Shown here: in pieces, positions 1 through 6,507 of the stretch
Position numbering within the stretch: position 1 is the stretch's first letter
Layout of the letters: every line of letters starts with the position of its first letter
Assembly: GCA_017413675.1 (NCBI GenBank)
Contig: JAFPSR010000024.1
Coordinates: forward strand, 1-12,806
Origin: Clostridia bacterium
Lineage (GTDB): Bacteria > Bacillota_A > Clostridia > Christensenellales > UBA1750
Direction of reading: 5' to 3'
DNA length: 12,806 nucleotides
The notes under the pieces: model-generated
What the model saw: the letters and a program-made list of their open reading frames with translations, nothing else
What the model was told of the DNA's origin: nothing
Database searches by the model: none
Made by a program: the position numbers and the translations under genes

Positions 1-46
1 CCCCTTGATTAAAAGTCAAGTGCTCTACCGACTGAGCTAATGGATC
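1..46 (-). tRNA. tRNA-Lys(TTT), partial
   Basis: The 5' part of a lysine tRNA read on the minus strand. The acceptor strand GATCCAT, the TA at positions 8-9, the D arm and an anticodon stem-loop (CTTGA / CTTTTAA / TCAAG) are visible, giving anticodon TTT. The variable loop, T arm, 3' acceptor strand and any CCA lie beyond the left edge. It is the last tRNA in the minus-strand cluster, 6 bases from the CCA end of tRNA-Gln. Confidence 0.93.
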
Positions 47-52
47 ATATGC

Positions 53-126
53 TGGCAGGGGTGGCAGGAATTGAACCTGCGATGCGAGAGTCAAAGTCTC
101 GTGCCTTACCACTTGGCTACACCCCT
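53..126 (-). tRNA. tRNA-Gln(TTG)
   Basis: Complete cloverleaf on the minus strand. Acceptor AGGGGTG pairs with CACCCCT, the anticodon stem CGAGA/TCTCG encloses loop CTTTGAC with anticodon TTG, and the T arm carries TTCAATT. The discriminator is G and the CCA end is encoded (plus positions 53-55). Third gene of a co-directional tRNA cluster. Confidence 0.96.
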
Positions 127-132
127 TTGTGG

Positions 133-210
133 TGGGGTGAGTAGTGGGGCTCGAACCCACGACCTCCAGGGCCACAACCTGGCACTCTAACCAACTGAGC
201 TATACCCACC
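133..210 (-). tRNA. tRNA-His(GTG)
   Basis: Complete cloverleaf on the minus strand. Acceptor GTGGGTA pairs with TACTCAC through one G-T wobble, the anticodon stem CCAGG/CCTGG encloses TTGTGGC with anticodon GTG, and CCA is encoded. An extra G at position -1 (plus position 210) faces C73, the known histidine identity pair, and supports the assignment and the 5' end. Confidence 0.97.
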
Positions 211-234
211 GTACAATGTGTGCGTTAACCATAA

Positions 235-311
<77 letters not shown>

Positions 312-356
312 AAATTGTAGTCAATCCTTCAGGCCAAGACCCGCCGACAAGTTAAG

Positions 357-385
357 AGTTTAACATACGGCAGATTCTTTGTCAA
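357..385 (-). promoter_or_regulatory. Promoter of the Arg-His-Gln-Lys tRNA cluster
   Basis: Read on the minus strand there is a perfect -35 TTGACA (380-385), a 17-base spacer and a -10 TAAACT (357-362). Transcription should start near 350 and run into tRNA-Arg at 311. I see no convincing intrinsic terminator between the rdgB stop (466) and this promoter, so some read-through from rdgB into the tRNAs is possible. The rest of 312-465 holds nothing else I can support. Confidence 0.8.
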
Positions 386-465
386 TTCCTTTATCCGGAT
401 TCACCCAACTTTTTTCGTTCCGGTCTCATGAATGGAAAGCGGGGAAACCGGGAAGCAAAAGCCAT

Positions 466-1062
466 TCAGGAAAGTGTTTCCAGGGCATGCAGGAGCATGC
501 GGAGAGCCTTTCCGCGGTGGCTGAGGAGATCCTTTTCCTCTCCAGTAATTTGTGCAAAGGTTTTTGTCATGTTTTCGGGGATGAAGATCGGGTCATATCC
601 GAAACCTTCTGTGCCGATCTTTTCGAATCCGATGGTTCCTTCACATCTTCCTTCAAAACATACAGTTTCCTGTCCGGGGATGGCGAGGGCCATTACACAG
701 ATATATCGGGCAGACCGGTCAGAGGAATGCTCCTGCATCAGCTCCAGGATTCGGTCCGTCCGCTCTTCATCGGTTGCTTCCTCCCCGGCAAACCTTGCAC
801 TGAAGATGCCAGGGGCCCCATCCAGAGCATCCACACACAGCCCGCTGTCGTCAGCCAGACAGGGAACTCCGAATGTATGCATCCCGTCCTCTGCTTTCTT
901 GACTGCGTTTTCCGCGAAAGTATTCCCGTCCTCCACGGTATGGAGGGTTTTCCCAAGATCCCGGGGTGTGACGATGTGCCTGACCAGGGATTCCGGGAGA
1001 ATCCGGCGGACTTCCCGGACCTTGTGCGGGTTGCCGGTTGCCAGCAGAAGTGTTTCGATCAT
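466..1062 (-). CDS. rdgB: XTP/dITP diphosphatase (RdgB/HAM1 family)
   Basis: Cytosolic house-cleaning enzyme of the HAM1/RdgB family, which hydrolyses non-canonical purine triphosphates (dITP, XTP) to monophosphate and pyrophosphate, keeping deaminated purines out of nucleic acids. The 198-residue length is typical. Visible motifs are the N-terminal substrate loop TGNPHK (9-14), the metal/catalytic motif ADDSGL (70-75), [13 protein letters not shown] (82-94), the base-recognition motif EGFGYDPIF (152-160) and SHRGKA (181-186). The ATG overlaps the rph stop codon in a TCAT/ATGA arrangement (1059-1062), so the two genes are almost certainly translationally coupled. The rph-rdgB pairing is common in Bacillota. 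No terminator follows it. Confidence 0.95.
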   Translation of the reverse strand: MIETLLLATGNPHKVREVRRILPESLVRHIVTPRDLGKTLHTVEDGNTFAENAVKKAEDGMHTFGVPCLADDSGLCVDALDGAPGIFSARFAGEEATDEERTDRILELMQEHSSDRSARYICVMALAIPGQETVCFEGRCEGTIGFEKIGTEGFGYDPIFIPENMTKTFAQITGEEKDLLSHRGKALRMLLHALETLS

Positions 1063-1799
1063 ACGTTTTCTCCGATCACATAACTCCTGTCGCCCAAAGC
1101 CTCTTTCTGCATGGCGAAGAGTTCGGAAATGCCTTTCTGGCCCAGATTCAGGAGGGTATCCATTTCCTCCCGGCTGAAACCGCGGCCTTCTCCGGTCCCC
1201 TGCAGTTCCACGAAGGTTCCGTCACTGAGCATGACGATGTTCATATCTACCATGGCATTGCTGTCTTCCGCATAGGGAAGATCCAGGACCAATTCATTGT
1301 CCACGATTCCAACGGATACGGCTGCAATCTGATGATGGATCGGGGATTTTTCCAACTGGCCTTCCCGGATCAGGCGGTCGATTGCACAGCACAGCGCCAC
1401 AAAACCGCCGGTAATGGAAGCCGTGCGAGTACCGCCGTCTGCCTGCAGGACATCGCAGTCAATATAGATGCTGCGTTCTCCCAAAGCATCCAGATCGATG
1501 ACGGCACGCAGGCTTCGTCCGATCAGACGCTGGATCTCAATGGAACGTCCGTCCTTATGGACGCCATCCCTGGCTTTACGCTGTGGGGTGGATCCCGGAA
1601 GCATGGCATATTCGGCAGTCAGCCATCCCTTTCCCGTGCCGCGGAGGAACGGGGCGGTTGTTTCCATCAGGGAGGCAGTACAGAGCACACGAGTATTTCC
1701 GAAGGAGATCAGACAGGAACCTGCTGCGGTCTGGATGAAATCCGTCTGCATCTCAATTTTGCGAAGCTGATCATTTTCCCGTAAATCAAATCTGGCCAT
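1059..1799 (-). CDS. rph: Ribonuclease PH
   Basis: Phosphorolytic 3'-to-5' exoribonuclease that trims the 3' end of tRNA precursors, using phosphate and releasing nucleoside diphosphates; the family forms ring-shaped hexamers. The 246-residue length is typical. Visible signatures are [11 protein letters not shown] (34-44), [21 protein letters not shown] (53-74) followed by the phosphate-binding [15 protein letters not shown] (84-98), [14 protein letters not shown] (119-132), and the acidic pair in [10 protein letters not shown] (178-187) matching the catalytic aspartates. The start ATG has an SD-like AGGAAAGTGA about 10 bases upstream. First gene of an rph-rdgB operon with its own extended -10 promoter; two tRNA operons, its likely substrates, lie in the same window. 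Confidence 0.97.
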   Translation of the reverse strand: MARFDLRENDQLRKIEMQTDFIQTAAGSCLISFGNTRVLCTASLMETTAPFLRGTGKGWLTAEYAMLPGSTPQRKARDGVHKDGRSIEIQRLIGRSLRAVIDLDALGERSIYIDCDVLQADGGTRTASITGGFVALCCAIDRLIREGQLEKSPIHHQIAAVSVGIVDNELVLDLPYAEDSNAMVDMNIVMLSDGTFVELQGTGEGRGFSREEMDTLLNLGQKGISELFAMQKEALGDRSYVIGENV

Positions 1800-1830
1800 G
1801 ATGATAGACTCACTTTCCTAAAATCGATTC

Positions 1831-1860
1831 ATTATAGCATACCGGAGAGGAGCTCGTCCA
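1831..1860 (-). promoter_or_regulatory. rph-rdgB promoter (extended -10)
   Basis: On the minus strand TGCTATAAT (1831-1839) is a perfect -10 with the TG extension; a weak -35 TGGACG lies at 1855-1860 with an 18-base spacer. The expected start is near 1824, about 25 bases before the rph ATG. Confidence 0.75.
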
Positions 1861-1883
1861 TGTTTCCGGTTTTCCATACAAGG

Positions 1884-1912
1884 AAAAAACCGTTCCGCAG
1901 CGGGAACGGTTT
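1884..1912 (-). terminator. Intrinsic terminator of the glycerophosphodiesterase gene
   Basis: A 10-bp perfect stem (AAACCGTTCC at 1887-1896 with 1903-1912) has a 6-base loop and, read on the minus strand, a run of six T (1889-1884). It lies 17 bases past the stop at 1930, separating this gene from the rph promoter. Confidence 0.9.
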
Positions 1913-1929
1913 CGGAGGTGCGGGAAGCT

Positions 1930-2670
1930 TTATTCCTGTTCGGAAAACTGCTCGCGCAGCTTCAGGGCAATATCCGGTTTGTTGGTGATGATGGCGTCCA
2001 CCTTCAGATGAAGCATGGAGATGATTGCGTCCACATCATCGACTGTCCACGGATGGATTTTGATGCCGTGCGCTTTGAGCCCGGCAACAATTCCCGGCTG
2101 CTGCAGGGTGGGATAGACTGCATGCCATGCGTCAGCTCCGACATGGTCGATATAGAACCAGGGATCTACAATTGTGGAGCTCTCGAGCAGGCCGATCGGG
2201 GTATCCGGTGCAAATTCGGAGATGCGCAAAAGGCTTGCATGATTGAAGGAAGAATAGATGACCCGGTCGCTCATTCCATGTTCTTCCACAATGGAAGCAA
2301 CCTTTTCTTCCAATCCTTCTTCCGGCTCGAACCCGGCTTTCAGTTCAATATTGATGAACATATTGGTGGGCTTGAGAAGGATCAGGACTTCTTCCAGAAG
2401 AGGCATCCTTGCGCCGGTATATTTTTCCATGTGATTGGAACAGTCCAGTTTTTTCAGTTCCACCAGCGTCATATCCTTAATATATCCGGTCCCGTTTGTA
2501 CAGCGGTCCACCTTATCATCGTGTGCAACGACAATCTGTCCATCCTTGGTCATGTGGACATCCAGTTCAATCCCGTCGGCGCCCATGTCGCGGGCAAGGG
2601 CAAAAGCCTCGATTGTATTTTCAGGAGCGTAAGCGCTGGCACCGCGGTGTGCCCAGATCTGAGTCTTCAT
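1930..2670 (-). CDS. Glycerophosphodiester phosphodiesterase
   Basis: GDPD-family phosphodiesterase (GlpQ/UgpQ type) that hydrolyses glycerophosphodiesters from deacylated phospholipids to sn-glycerol 3-phosphate and an alcohol. At 246 residues it is a single TIM-barrel domain without signal peptide, so the cytosolic UgpQ-like form is favoured. Visible motifs are AHRG (7-10), PENT (16-19), ELDVH (35-39), AHDD (49-52), NIELK (107-111), IHPWTVD (205-211) and TNKPD (229-233); together these supply the catalytic histidines (H8, H50) and metal-binding acids (E35, D37, E109). The ATG is preceded by AAAAGGGGA with 7 bases spacing. The gene stands alone between its promoter and terminator, divergent from the lipoprotein gene. 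No transporter is adjacent to indicate the substrate. Confidence 0.93.
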   Translation of the reverse strand: MKTQIWAHRGASAYAPENTIEAFALARDMGADGIELDVHMTKDGQIVVAHDDKVDRCTNGTGYIKDMTLVELKKLDCSNHMEKYTGARMPLLEEVLILLKPTNMFINIELKAGFEPEEGLEEKVASIVEEHGMSDRVIYSSFNHASLLRISEFAPDTPIGLLESSTIVDPWFYIDHVGADAWHAVYPTLQQPGIVAGLKAHGIKIHPWTVDDVDAIISMLHLKVDAIITNKPDIALKLREQFSEQE

Positions 2671-2808
2671 CGATTCATCCCCTTTTCTGTATGGTGAGAT
2701 TTCAAATAATGTTTCCGTCTGCTGTATAGGGGAGACGGAAGAATAATGCGAAAGAGTGATCGGGGAAAGATCCGTTATCCGTAAACGGGATACAGGATTC
2801 CCTTTTTT

Positions 2809-2837
2809 ATTATACTGGATCAGAGACGGTTTTCCAA
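2809..2837 (-). promoter_or_regulatory. Promoter of the glycerophosphodiesterase gene
   Basis: On the minus strand TTGGAA (2832-2837), a 17-base spacer and a perfect TATAAT (2809-2814). The predicted start near 2802 leaves an unusually long leader of about 130 bases before the ATG at 2670. Confidence 0.75.
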
Positions 2838-2867
2838 TCCCCTGTTTCCGCCCGAAAACTAGACACT

Positions 2868-2895
2868 TTGCATTCTGCGTGAAACATGGTATTAT
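2868..2895 (+). promoter_or_regulatory. Promoter of the lipoprotein gene
   Basis: TTGCAT (2868-2873), a 16-base spacer and TATTAT (2890-2895). The predicted start is near 2902, which would fall on or beside the ATG at 2904 and so favours the downstream TTG start at 2937. Confidence 0.6.
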
Positions 2896-2936
2896 AAAGA
2901 GTAATGATGTACTTTACTGGAAAAGAAGGGACGTTA

Positions 2937-3812
2937 TTGAAGCGAATTCTAAGCATTGTTCTCGTCTGTGTAATGGCTTTGCTGATGCTGGCAGGCTGTT
3001 CACATGTCGTAGACGAAGCACAATATATAGGGACCATCTTTGATGGGCAGGCTGTGCTGCGTGCCTATGGTCCCGGAAGCCAGGCGGCGTTATCCACTGC
3101 TTTTGAACAGATGCAGATTGCACAGAGGAATACGCTGGAGGAAAACGGCGATTTTACAGCCATGTATGCTGCCCAGAACCAGATGCAGGCGGTTTCTCCG
3201 TTTACGGTTTCCATGCTGAGCCGTGTGTTGGATATGCAGAATCAATATGCGGATCTGTACGCGCAGGCCAGAAAGAAACCGGAAGGCAGCCAGTACTGCT
3301 TTTCTTCTCTCCAGGTGAACCCGGCTGTGAATGCTGCCAGCATGCAGTGCAGCAGCACGTATTATCTGAAGGCACTGGCAAGGGCGGCGGCAATTGACAA
3401 TGCTGCACAGACCATCGTTGATGAGGGCGCCATGTGCGGTATGGTCATGCTGGCCGGGACAACCGCGACGATCGGCAAGCGGCCGGATGACGGATCCTGG
3501 GCTATGCCCGTAACGCATCCCCTGGACCAGAACCTGGTGATCGGGACGCTGTACCTGAAGAATCTGTCAGCCAGTACCATGGCTGCACCGCTGCCGGAAA
3601 AAGCCGGCGGGGATACAGCGGAACGTGCCCTCTCCGTCACTATTATTGCACCTACGGCATTGGAAGCAACGGTGCTGTCCTGTTTCCTGTATGGGCTGGA
3701 TATCCAGTATACTTACAATATGGTATCCGCGATGGACGGCATTGACATCCTCGTTCTGGGCGAAAACGGAACGATCCTCTCCACACAGAAAATCGATACC
3801 AATCTGCGCTAG
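2937..3812 (+). CDS. Uncharacterised lipoprotein (TTG start)
   Basis: I do not recognise this 291-residue protein. An upstream in-frame ATG exists at 2904, but TTG at 2937 is preferred: AAGAAGGGA ends six bases before it, and starting there gives a textbook lipoprotein signal, with M-K-R followed by a hydrophobic run to lipobox L-A-G-C (18-21). The ATG would add 11 residues before that signal and has no SD. The mature protein should be anchored by C21 to the outer face of the membrane. The body is soluble-looking and mixed, with no further membrane segment or familiar catalytic motif. It sits upstream of a mutarotase-like gene on the same strand, with a terminator between, so a role linked to sugars is only a guess. 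Confidence 0.8.
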   Translation: MKRILSIVLVCVMALLMLAGCSHVVDEAQYIGTIFDGQAVLRAYGPGSQAALSTAFEQMQIAQRNTLEENGDFTAMYAAQNQMQAVSPFTVSMLSRVLDMQNQYADLYAQARKKPEGSQYCFSSLQVNPAVNAASMQCSSTYYLKALARAAAIDNAAQTIVDEGAMCGMVMLAGTTATIGKRPDDGSWAMPVTHPLDQNLVIGTLYLKNLSASTMAAPLPEKAGGDTAERALSVTIIAPTALEATVLSCFLYGLDIQYTYNMVSAMDGIDILVLGENGTILSTQKIDTNLR

Positions 3813-3820
3813 TATTTTCC

Positions 3821-3855
3821 GGCTCCTTCTCCCCTGTGGAGGAGGAGCTGTTTTT
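3821..3855 (+). terminator. Intrinsic terminator after the lipoprotein gene
   Basis: An 11-bp stem with one G-T wobble (3822-3832 with 3838-3848), a 5-base loop CCTGT, then G and five T (3851-3855). It ends only 28 bases before the next start codon, leaving no obvious room for a separate promoter, so it may reduce rather than abolish transcription into the downstream gene. Confidence 0.8.
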
Positions 3856-3883
3856 CGGGAAAGAGAATTGACAGGAGGATAAT

Positions 3884-4765
3884 ATGGAACGCATTATTTT
3901 GAAGAATGAACACTTGAAGGCAACATTGCTGCAGCCGGGTGATCCGGTATACCGCAGGACCAGGTTCGACTGGACCGGCTTCATGACCGGCGTTGAACTG
4001 GATGGGAAATACACATTCACTGTCAAGGAACAGGAAAACCCGGAGCGCCGAACAACCGGAGGAGAAGGATTCTGCTGTGAGTATCCGTTTGACCAGGTGA
4101 TCAATGAGGCGGCCATCGGGGAGCGCTTTCCGAAACCGGGAGTCGGCCTTCTGACCCGGCCGGATGAAAAACCATACCATTTCGGAAGGGATTATGAAGT
4201 TGTGCCTTTTGAAAAGAAAACGGAGATCCATGAGGATTATGCTGTCTTTGTGCAGGAACCGATGGAGGCTCTCGGATATGCTTTCCGGGAAACGAAAACA
4301 GTCCGTCTGGAGGGACAGAGTATCGTGACGGAAACGGTTCTGGAGAATACTGGTGACAAGGAACTGGAACTGGAAGAATACAACCACAACTTTGTCGGGA
4401 TCAACCATCTGCCGATCGGACCGGATTATGAACTGGATTATCCGGGCTTCGACTTTACGGGCAAACCGGACTGTGACTGTATCCGTGCACAGGGAAGCCA
4501 TATTACCTGGTATACAGCCCCGACGCATCCTTTCTATTACGAACTACCGTCTCCGCAGGAGAATGATAAACCGTACAACTGGAAACTGATCAATACAAAA
4601 GCCGGAGCAGGAGTATGCGAGAAAGTGGATGCCCCGCTCGGTGTCTCAAGATGCAAACTGTGGGGGGTTGACCATGTTTCCTCCTGTGAAGTGATGGTCA
4701 GGATACGGATTCCGGCCGGAGAGAGCATGAAATGGACACGGACGCTCTCCTTCTTCGAAATCTGA
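3884..4765 (+). CDS. Aldose 1-epimerase / galactose-mutarotase-like protein
   Basis: A 293-residue cytosolic protein resembling the galactose mutarotase-like fold, whose members interconvert sugar anomers or bind carbohydrate. The support is overall character: a beta-rich, aromatic- and acid-rich sequence with no signal peptide or membrane segment, a strand-rich middle (about 135-165) followed by EEYNHNFVGIN (164-174), the place where such proteins carry a conserved Asn/His strand, and an even spread of Trp/Tyr residues. I cannot assign the classical His/His/Glu active site with certainty, so a non-catalytic or divergent family member is possible. The ATG has AGGAGG at 3873-3878, five bases upstream, which fixes the start. 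The gene follows a lipoprotein gene across a terminator and ends before a large inverted repeat. Confidence 0.6.
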   Translation: MERIILKNEHLKATLLQPGDPVYRRTRFDWTGFMTGVELDGKYTFTVKEQENPERRTTGGEGFCCEYPFDQVINEAAIGERFPKPGVGLLTRPDEKPYHFGRDYEVVPFEKKTEIHEDYAVFVQEPMEALGYAFRETKTVRLEGQSIVTETVLENTGDKELELEEYNHNFVGINHLPIGPDYELDYPGFDFTGKPDCDCIRAQGSHITWYTAPTHPFYYELPSPQENDKPYNWKLINTKAGAGVCEKVDAPLGVSRCKLWGVDHVSSCEVMVRIRIPAGESMKWTRTLSFFEI

Positions 4766-4784
4766 TGTCACAGGATTTTCACAT

Positions 4785-4820
4785 ACAGAACCGGCATCCC
4801 GGAAGGAATGCCGGTTCTGT
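4785..4820 (+). terminator. Hairpin after the mutarotase-like gene, probable terminator
   Basis: A perfect 13-bp inverted repeat (ACAGAACCGGCAT at 4785-4797 with 4808-4820) around a 10-base loop, 20 bases past the stop. There is no T run on either side, so it may act as a weak terminator or as an mRNA 3'-end stabiliser. Confidence 0.55.
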
Positions 4821-4929
4821 AAATCACAGGGAAAACCAAGTGGAAAAAACAGGAAAACCGGGAAGATTCCGCTGTTTTCCCAAGAGAGAAAAGGGGAGGC
4901 GCAGATAAAAAATCGTTCGAAAAAAAGCA

Positions 4930-4958
4930 TTGACAAAACAAGGCAAGTACAGTATGAT
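4930..4958 (+). promoter_or_regulatory. Promoter of the Pro-Glu-Ile2-Thr-Tyr-Leu tRNA operon
   Basis: Perfect -35 TTGACA (4930-4935), exactly 17 bases, then -10 TATGAT (4953-4958). Transcription is expected near 4965, about 36 bases before tRNA-Pro, as for a highly expressed stable-RNA promoter. Confidence 0.88.
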
Positions 4959-5000
4959 ATTTATCGTCGCTTGAATCAAGCGGGTTGTCGTTCAAGCAGA

Positions 5001-5077
5001 CGGGGTGTAGCGCAGCTTGGTAGCGCACGTGCTTTGGGAGCATGGGGCCGGGGGTTCAAATCCCTTCACCCCGACCA
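5001..5077 (+). tRNA. tRNA-Pro(TGG)
   Basis: Complete cloverleaf. Acceptor CGGGGTG pairs with CACCCCG, the anticodon loop TTTGGGA gives TGG, discriminator A, CCA encoded. First gene of the six-tRNA operon. Confidence 0.96.
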
Positions 5078-5086
5078 AATCATTAT

Positions 5087-5161
5087 GACCCCTTGGTCAA
5101 GTGGTTAAGACATCGCCCTTTCACGGCGGTAACAGGGGTTCGAGTCCCCTAGGGGTCACCA
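5087..5161 (+). tRNA. tRNA-Glu(TTC)
   Basis: Complete cloverleaf. Acceptor GACCCCT pairs with AGGGGTC, the stem CGCC/GGCG encloses the CTTTCAC loop with anticodon TTC, CCA encoded. Nine bases after tRNA-Pro. Confidence 0.96.
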
Positions 5162-5172
5162 CAAACCTACCA

Positions 5173-5249
5173 GGGCCTTTAGCTCAGTTGGTCAGAGCAG
5201 TCGGCTCATAACCGATCGGTCCGGGGTTCAAGTCCCTGAAGGCCCACCA
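5173..5249 (+). tRNA. tRNA with CAT anticodon, probably tRNA-Ile2 (lysidine)
   Basis: Complete cloverleaf: acceptor GGGCCTT pairs with AAGGCCC, anticodon loop CTCATAA, CCA encoded. The CAT anticodon would read as methionine by default. However, there is no initiator hallmark (no three G-C pairs in the anticodon stem, and 1-72 is paired), and the body closely resembles the minor isoleucine tRNA whose C34 is changed to lysidine by TilS to read AUA: C4-G69, C5-G68 and the GGCTCATAACC anticodon region. Elongator tRNA-Met is the alternative. Confidence 0.75.
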
Positions 5250-5278
5250 TCCTTTAGGGCAGGAGCGATGCTCGGCTC

Positions 5279-5354
5279 GCTGGTGTAGCTCAATCGGTAG
5301 AGCAGCTGATTTGTAATCAGCAGGTTGCGGGTTCGAGTCCCATCGCCAGCTCCA
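5279..5354 (+). tRNA. tRNA-Thr(TGT)
   Basis: Complete cloverleaf. Acceptor GCTGGTG pairs with CGCCAGC through one wobble, the stem GCTGA/TCAGC encloses TTTGTAA with anticodon TGT, CCA encoded. Confidence 0.96.
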
Positions 5355-5363
5355 ATCTTTCAT

Positions 5364-5448
<85 letters not shown>

Positions 5449-5478
5449 TAGAAAATGATGAGAGTCATTTTCTTTCCT

Positions 5479-5565
5479 GCGGATATGGCGGAATTGGCAG
5501 ACGCGCACGGTTCAGGTCCGTGTGAGGGCAACTTCTTGCAGGTTCAACTCCTGTTATCCGCACCA
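5479..5565 (+). tRNA. tRNA-Leu(CAG)
   Basis: Class II tRNA of 87 bases with a long variable arm. Acceptor GCGGATA pairs with TATCCGC, the stem CACGG/CCGTG encloses TTCAGGT with anticodon CAG, CCA encoded. Last gene of the operon; the terminator stem starts one base past its CCA. Confidence 0.96.
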
Positions 5566-5603
5566 AAACAAGACGGTAATCAAAGTTACCGTCTTGTTTT
5601 TTT
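5566..5603 (+). terminator. Strong terminator of the tRNA operon, probably bidirectional
   Basis: A 14-bp perfect stem (5566-5579 with 5586-5599), a 6-base loop and further T on the plus side (T run 5597-5603). On the minus strand the same stem is followed by TTTT from the end of the CCA, 20 bases past the stop of the SGNH hydrolase gene, so it can also end that transcript. Confidence 0.92.
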
Positions 5604-5622
5604 ATCTTTCATTGCCCGTTAT

Positions 5623-6285
5623 TCAGAATCCCTGATGCTCAAAATCAAAATCGCAGTGCCGCAGGAATTCCCTGGCCATCAGAGTGGCTCCGACCTGGTT
5701 GGGATGGACCCGGTCCCAGGCGATATAGGTGGAATGCCGTACTTTGCAGTAATCCTCATACAGTTTCTGGAAATTGACGAAGATTGCGGAATGCGTTGCT
5801 GCCAGTTTTTCGCAGATAGAGACATATTCATCCATACGCGCCCGCATGGCGTCGGAACGGTTTGGTTCCATATAGTAGGGGGAAAGGATAAATATGCCTT
5901 TGACTTTGCCTTCCAGCATCCCGAGCATTTTCTCCATGTTATTTTCATATTCATCCGGCTGTACCTGATGGTCAAACATCGCCGGAGTATCGAACTGCCT
6001 CCATACATCGTTGATACCGATGCAGATGGCAACCCAGTCCGGAGAAAGGGAAACCACGTCCCGGTCAAATCGTGCGAGCAGGTCCCGGCTTGTATTACCG
6101 GACGTTCCGGAGTTTGTAATGCGCAGGTTTATTTCCGGGTAGCAGGTTGAGAGCAGGTTTTCGATAACGCGGACGTAACTGCGTCCGACATTGTCAAACA
6201 AACCCTCTCCTACGGGTTGGGCGCTCCCCATATCGGTTACGGAGTCGCCGGCAAATACAATACGGTCTTTATCCTGGAAGATCAT
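5623..6285 (-). CDS. SGNH/GDSL-family hydrolase
   Basis: A 220-residue single-domain esterase or lipase of the SGNH superfamily, predicted to cleave an ester such as an acetyl group on a carbohydrate; the substrate cannot be read from the sequence. The four blocks are intact: block I GDSVTD with nucleophile S15 (13-18), block II oxyanion glycine in GTSGNT (60-65), block III GIND with N92 (90-93), and block V DRVHPN with D191 and H194. No signal peptide is seen, so it is likely cytosolic. The start at 6285 is chosen over an in-frame ATG 14 codons upstream because AGGAGG sits 8 bases before it; the longer start has no SD and lies near the predicted transcription start. Transcribed alone, convergent with the tRNA operon. 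Confidence 0.88.
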   Translation of the reverse strand: MIFQDKDRIVFAGDSVTDMGSAQPVGEGLFDNVGRSYVRVIENLLSTCYPEINLRITNSGTSGNTSRDLLARFDRDVVSLSPDWVAICIGINDVWRQFDTPAMFDHQVQPDEYENNMEKMLGMLEGKVKGIFILSPYYMEPNRSDAMRARMDEYVSICEKLAATHSAIFVNFQKLYEDYCKVRHSTYIAWDRVHPNQVGATLMAREFLRHCDFDFEHQGF

Positions 6286-6336
6286 GGGTTGTTCCTCCTG
6301 TAATTGACAGAAATCCGATGTTTCCACATCGGCAAT

Positions 6337-6345
6337 ATTATAACA
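6337..6345 (-). promoter_or_regulatory. Promoter of the SGNH hydrolase gene (extended -10)
   Basis: TGTTATAAT on the minus strand: a perfect -10 with TG extension and no recognisable -35. Start predicted near 6330. A 7-bp hairpin with a GGAA (GNRA-type) loop (6315-6332) lies at the very start of the transcript, before the AGGAGG. Confidence 0.7.
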
Positions 6346-6454
6346 GATTCAGGATGGGCTGGGGCAGAAAAAGCAAGAAAAACAGAAACGGGGAACCGGA
6401 AAGGCAGACCTTCTGAAAATGCCGGAATTAAGGAAAAAATAACATGGAAGTTCC

Positions 6455-6482
6455 TTGACAATTCCCCGGGTTCCCGTACAAT
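6455..6482 (+). promoter_or_regulatory. Promoter of the pfl operon
   Basis: Perfect -35 TTGACA (6455-6460), a 16-base spacer and -10 TACAAT (6477-6482). The predicted start near 6489 precedes the riboswitch aptamer by about 20 bases, giving a leader of roughly 145 bases. Of the non-coding stretch 6286-6634, the part left of this promoter holds only the divergent SGNH promoter; I see nothing else in about 6346-6454. Confidence 0.8.
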
Positions 6483-6507
6483 GAAGGTGTACAAGGAAAT
6501 GACGCTT

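Noticed and set aside
421..465. Possible rdgB terminator (GAATGG/CCATTC and CCGGT/ACCGG pairs)
   Set aside because: The stems are short with loops of 20 or more bases and no T run follows on the minus strand.
379..1784. Long open frames on the plus strand opposite rdgB and rph
   Set aside because: They are antisense to two clear housekeeping genes, have no SD or recognisable domains, and are explained by the codon bias of the real genes.
2637..2647. TGGCACCGCGG on the plus strand, matching the T-box core TGGNACCGCG
   Set aside because: It lies inside the minus-strand glycerophosphodiesterase gene, encoding the conserved AHRGAS segment, with no terminator or synthetase gene after it on the plus strand. 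Chance match.
3868..3897. TTGACA followed 18 bases later by CATTAT
   Set aside because: The TTGACA overlaps the AGGAGG ribosome binding site and the putative -10 lies inside the mutarotase-like gene, so it could not drive the full gene.
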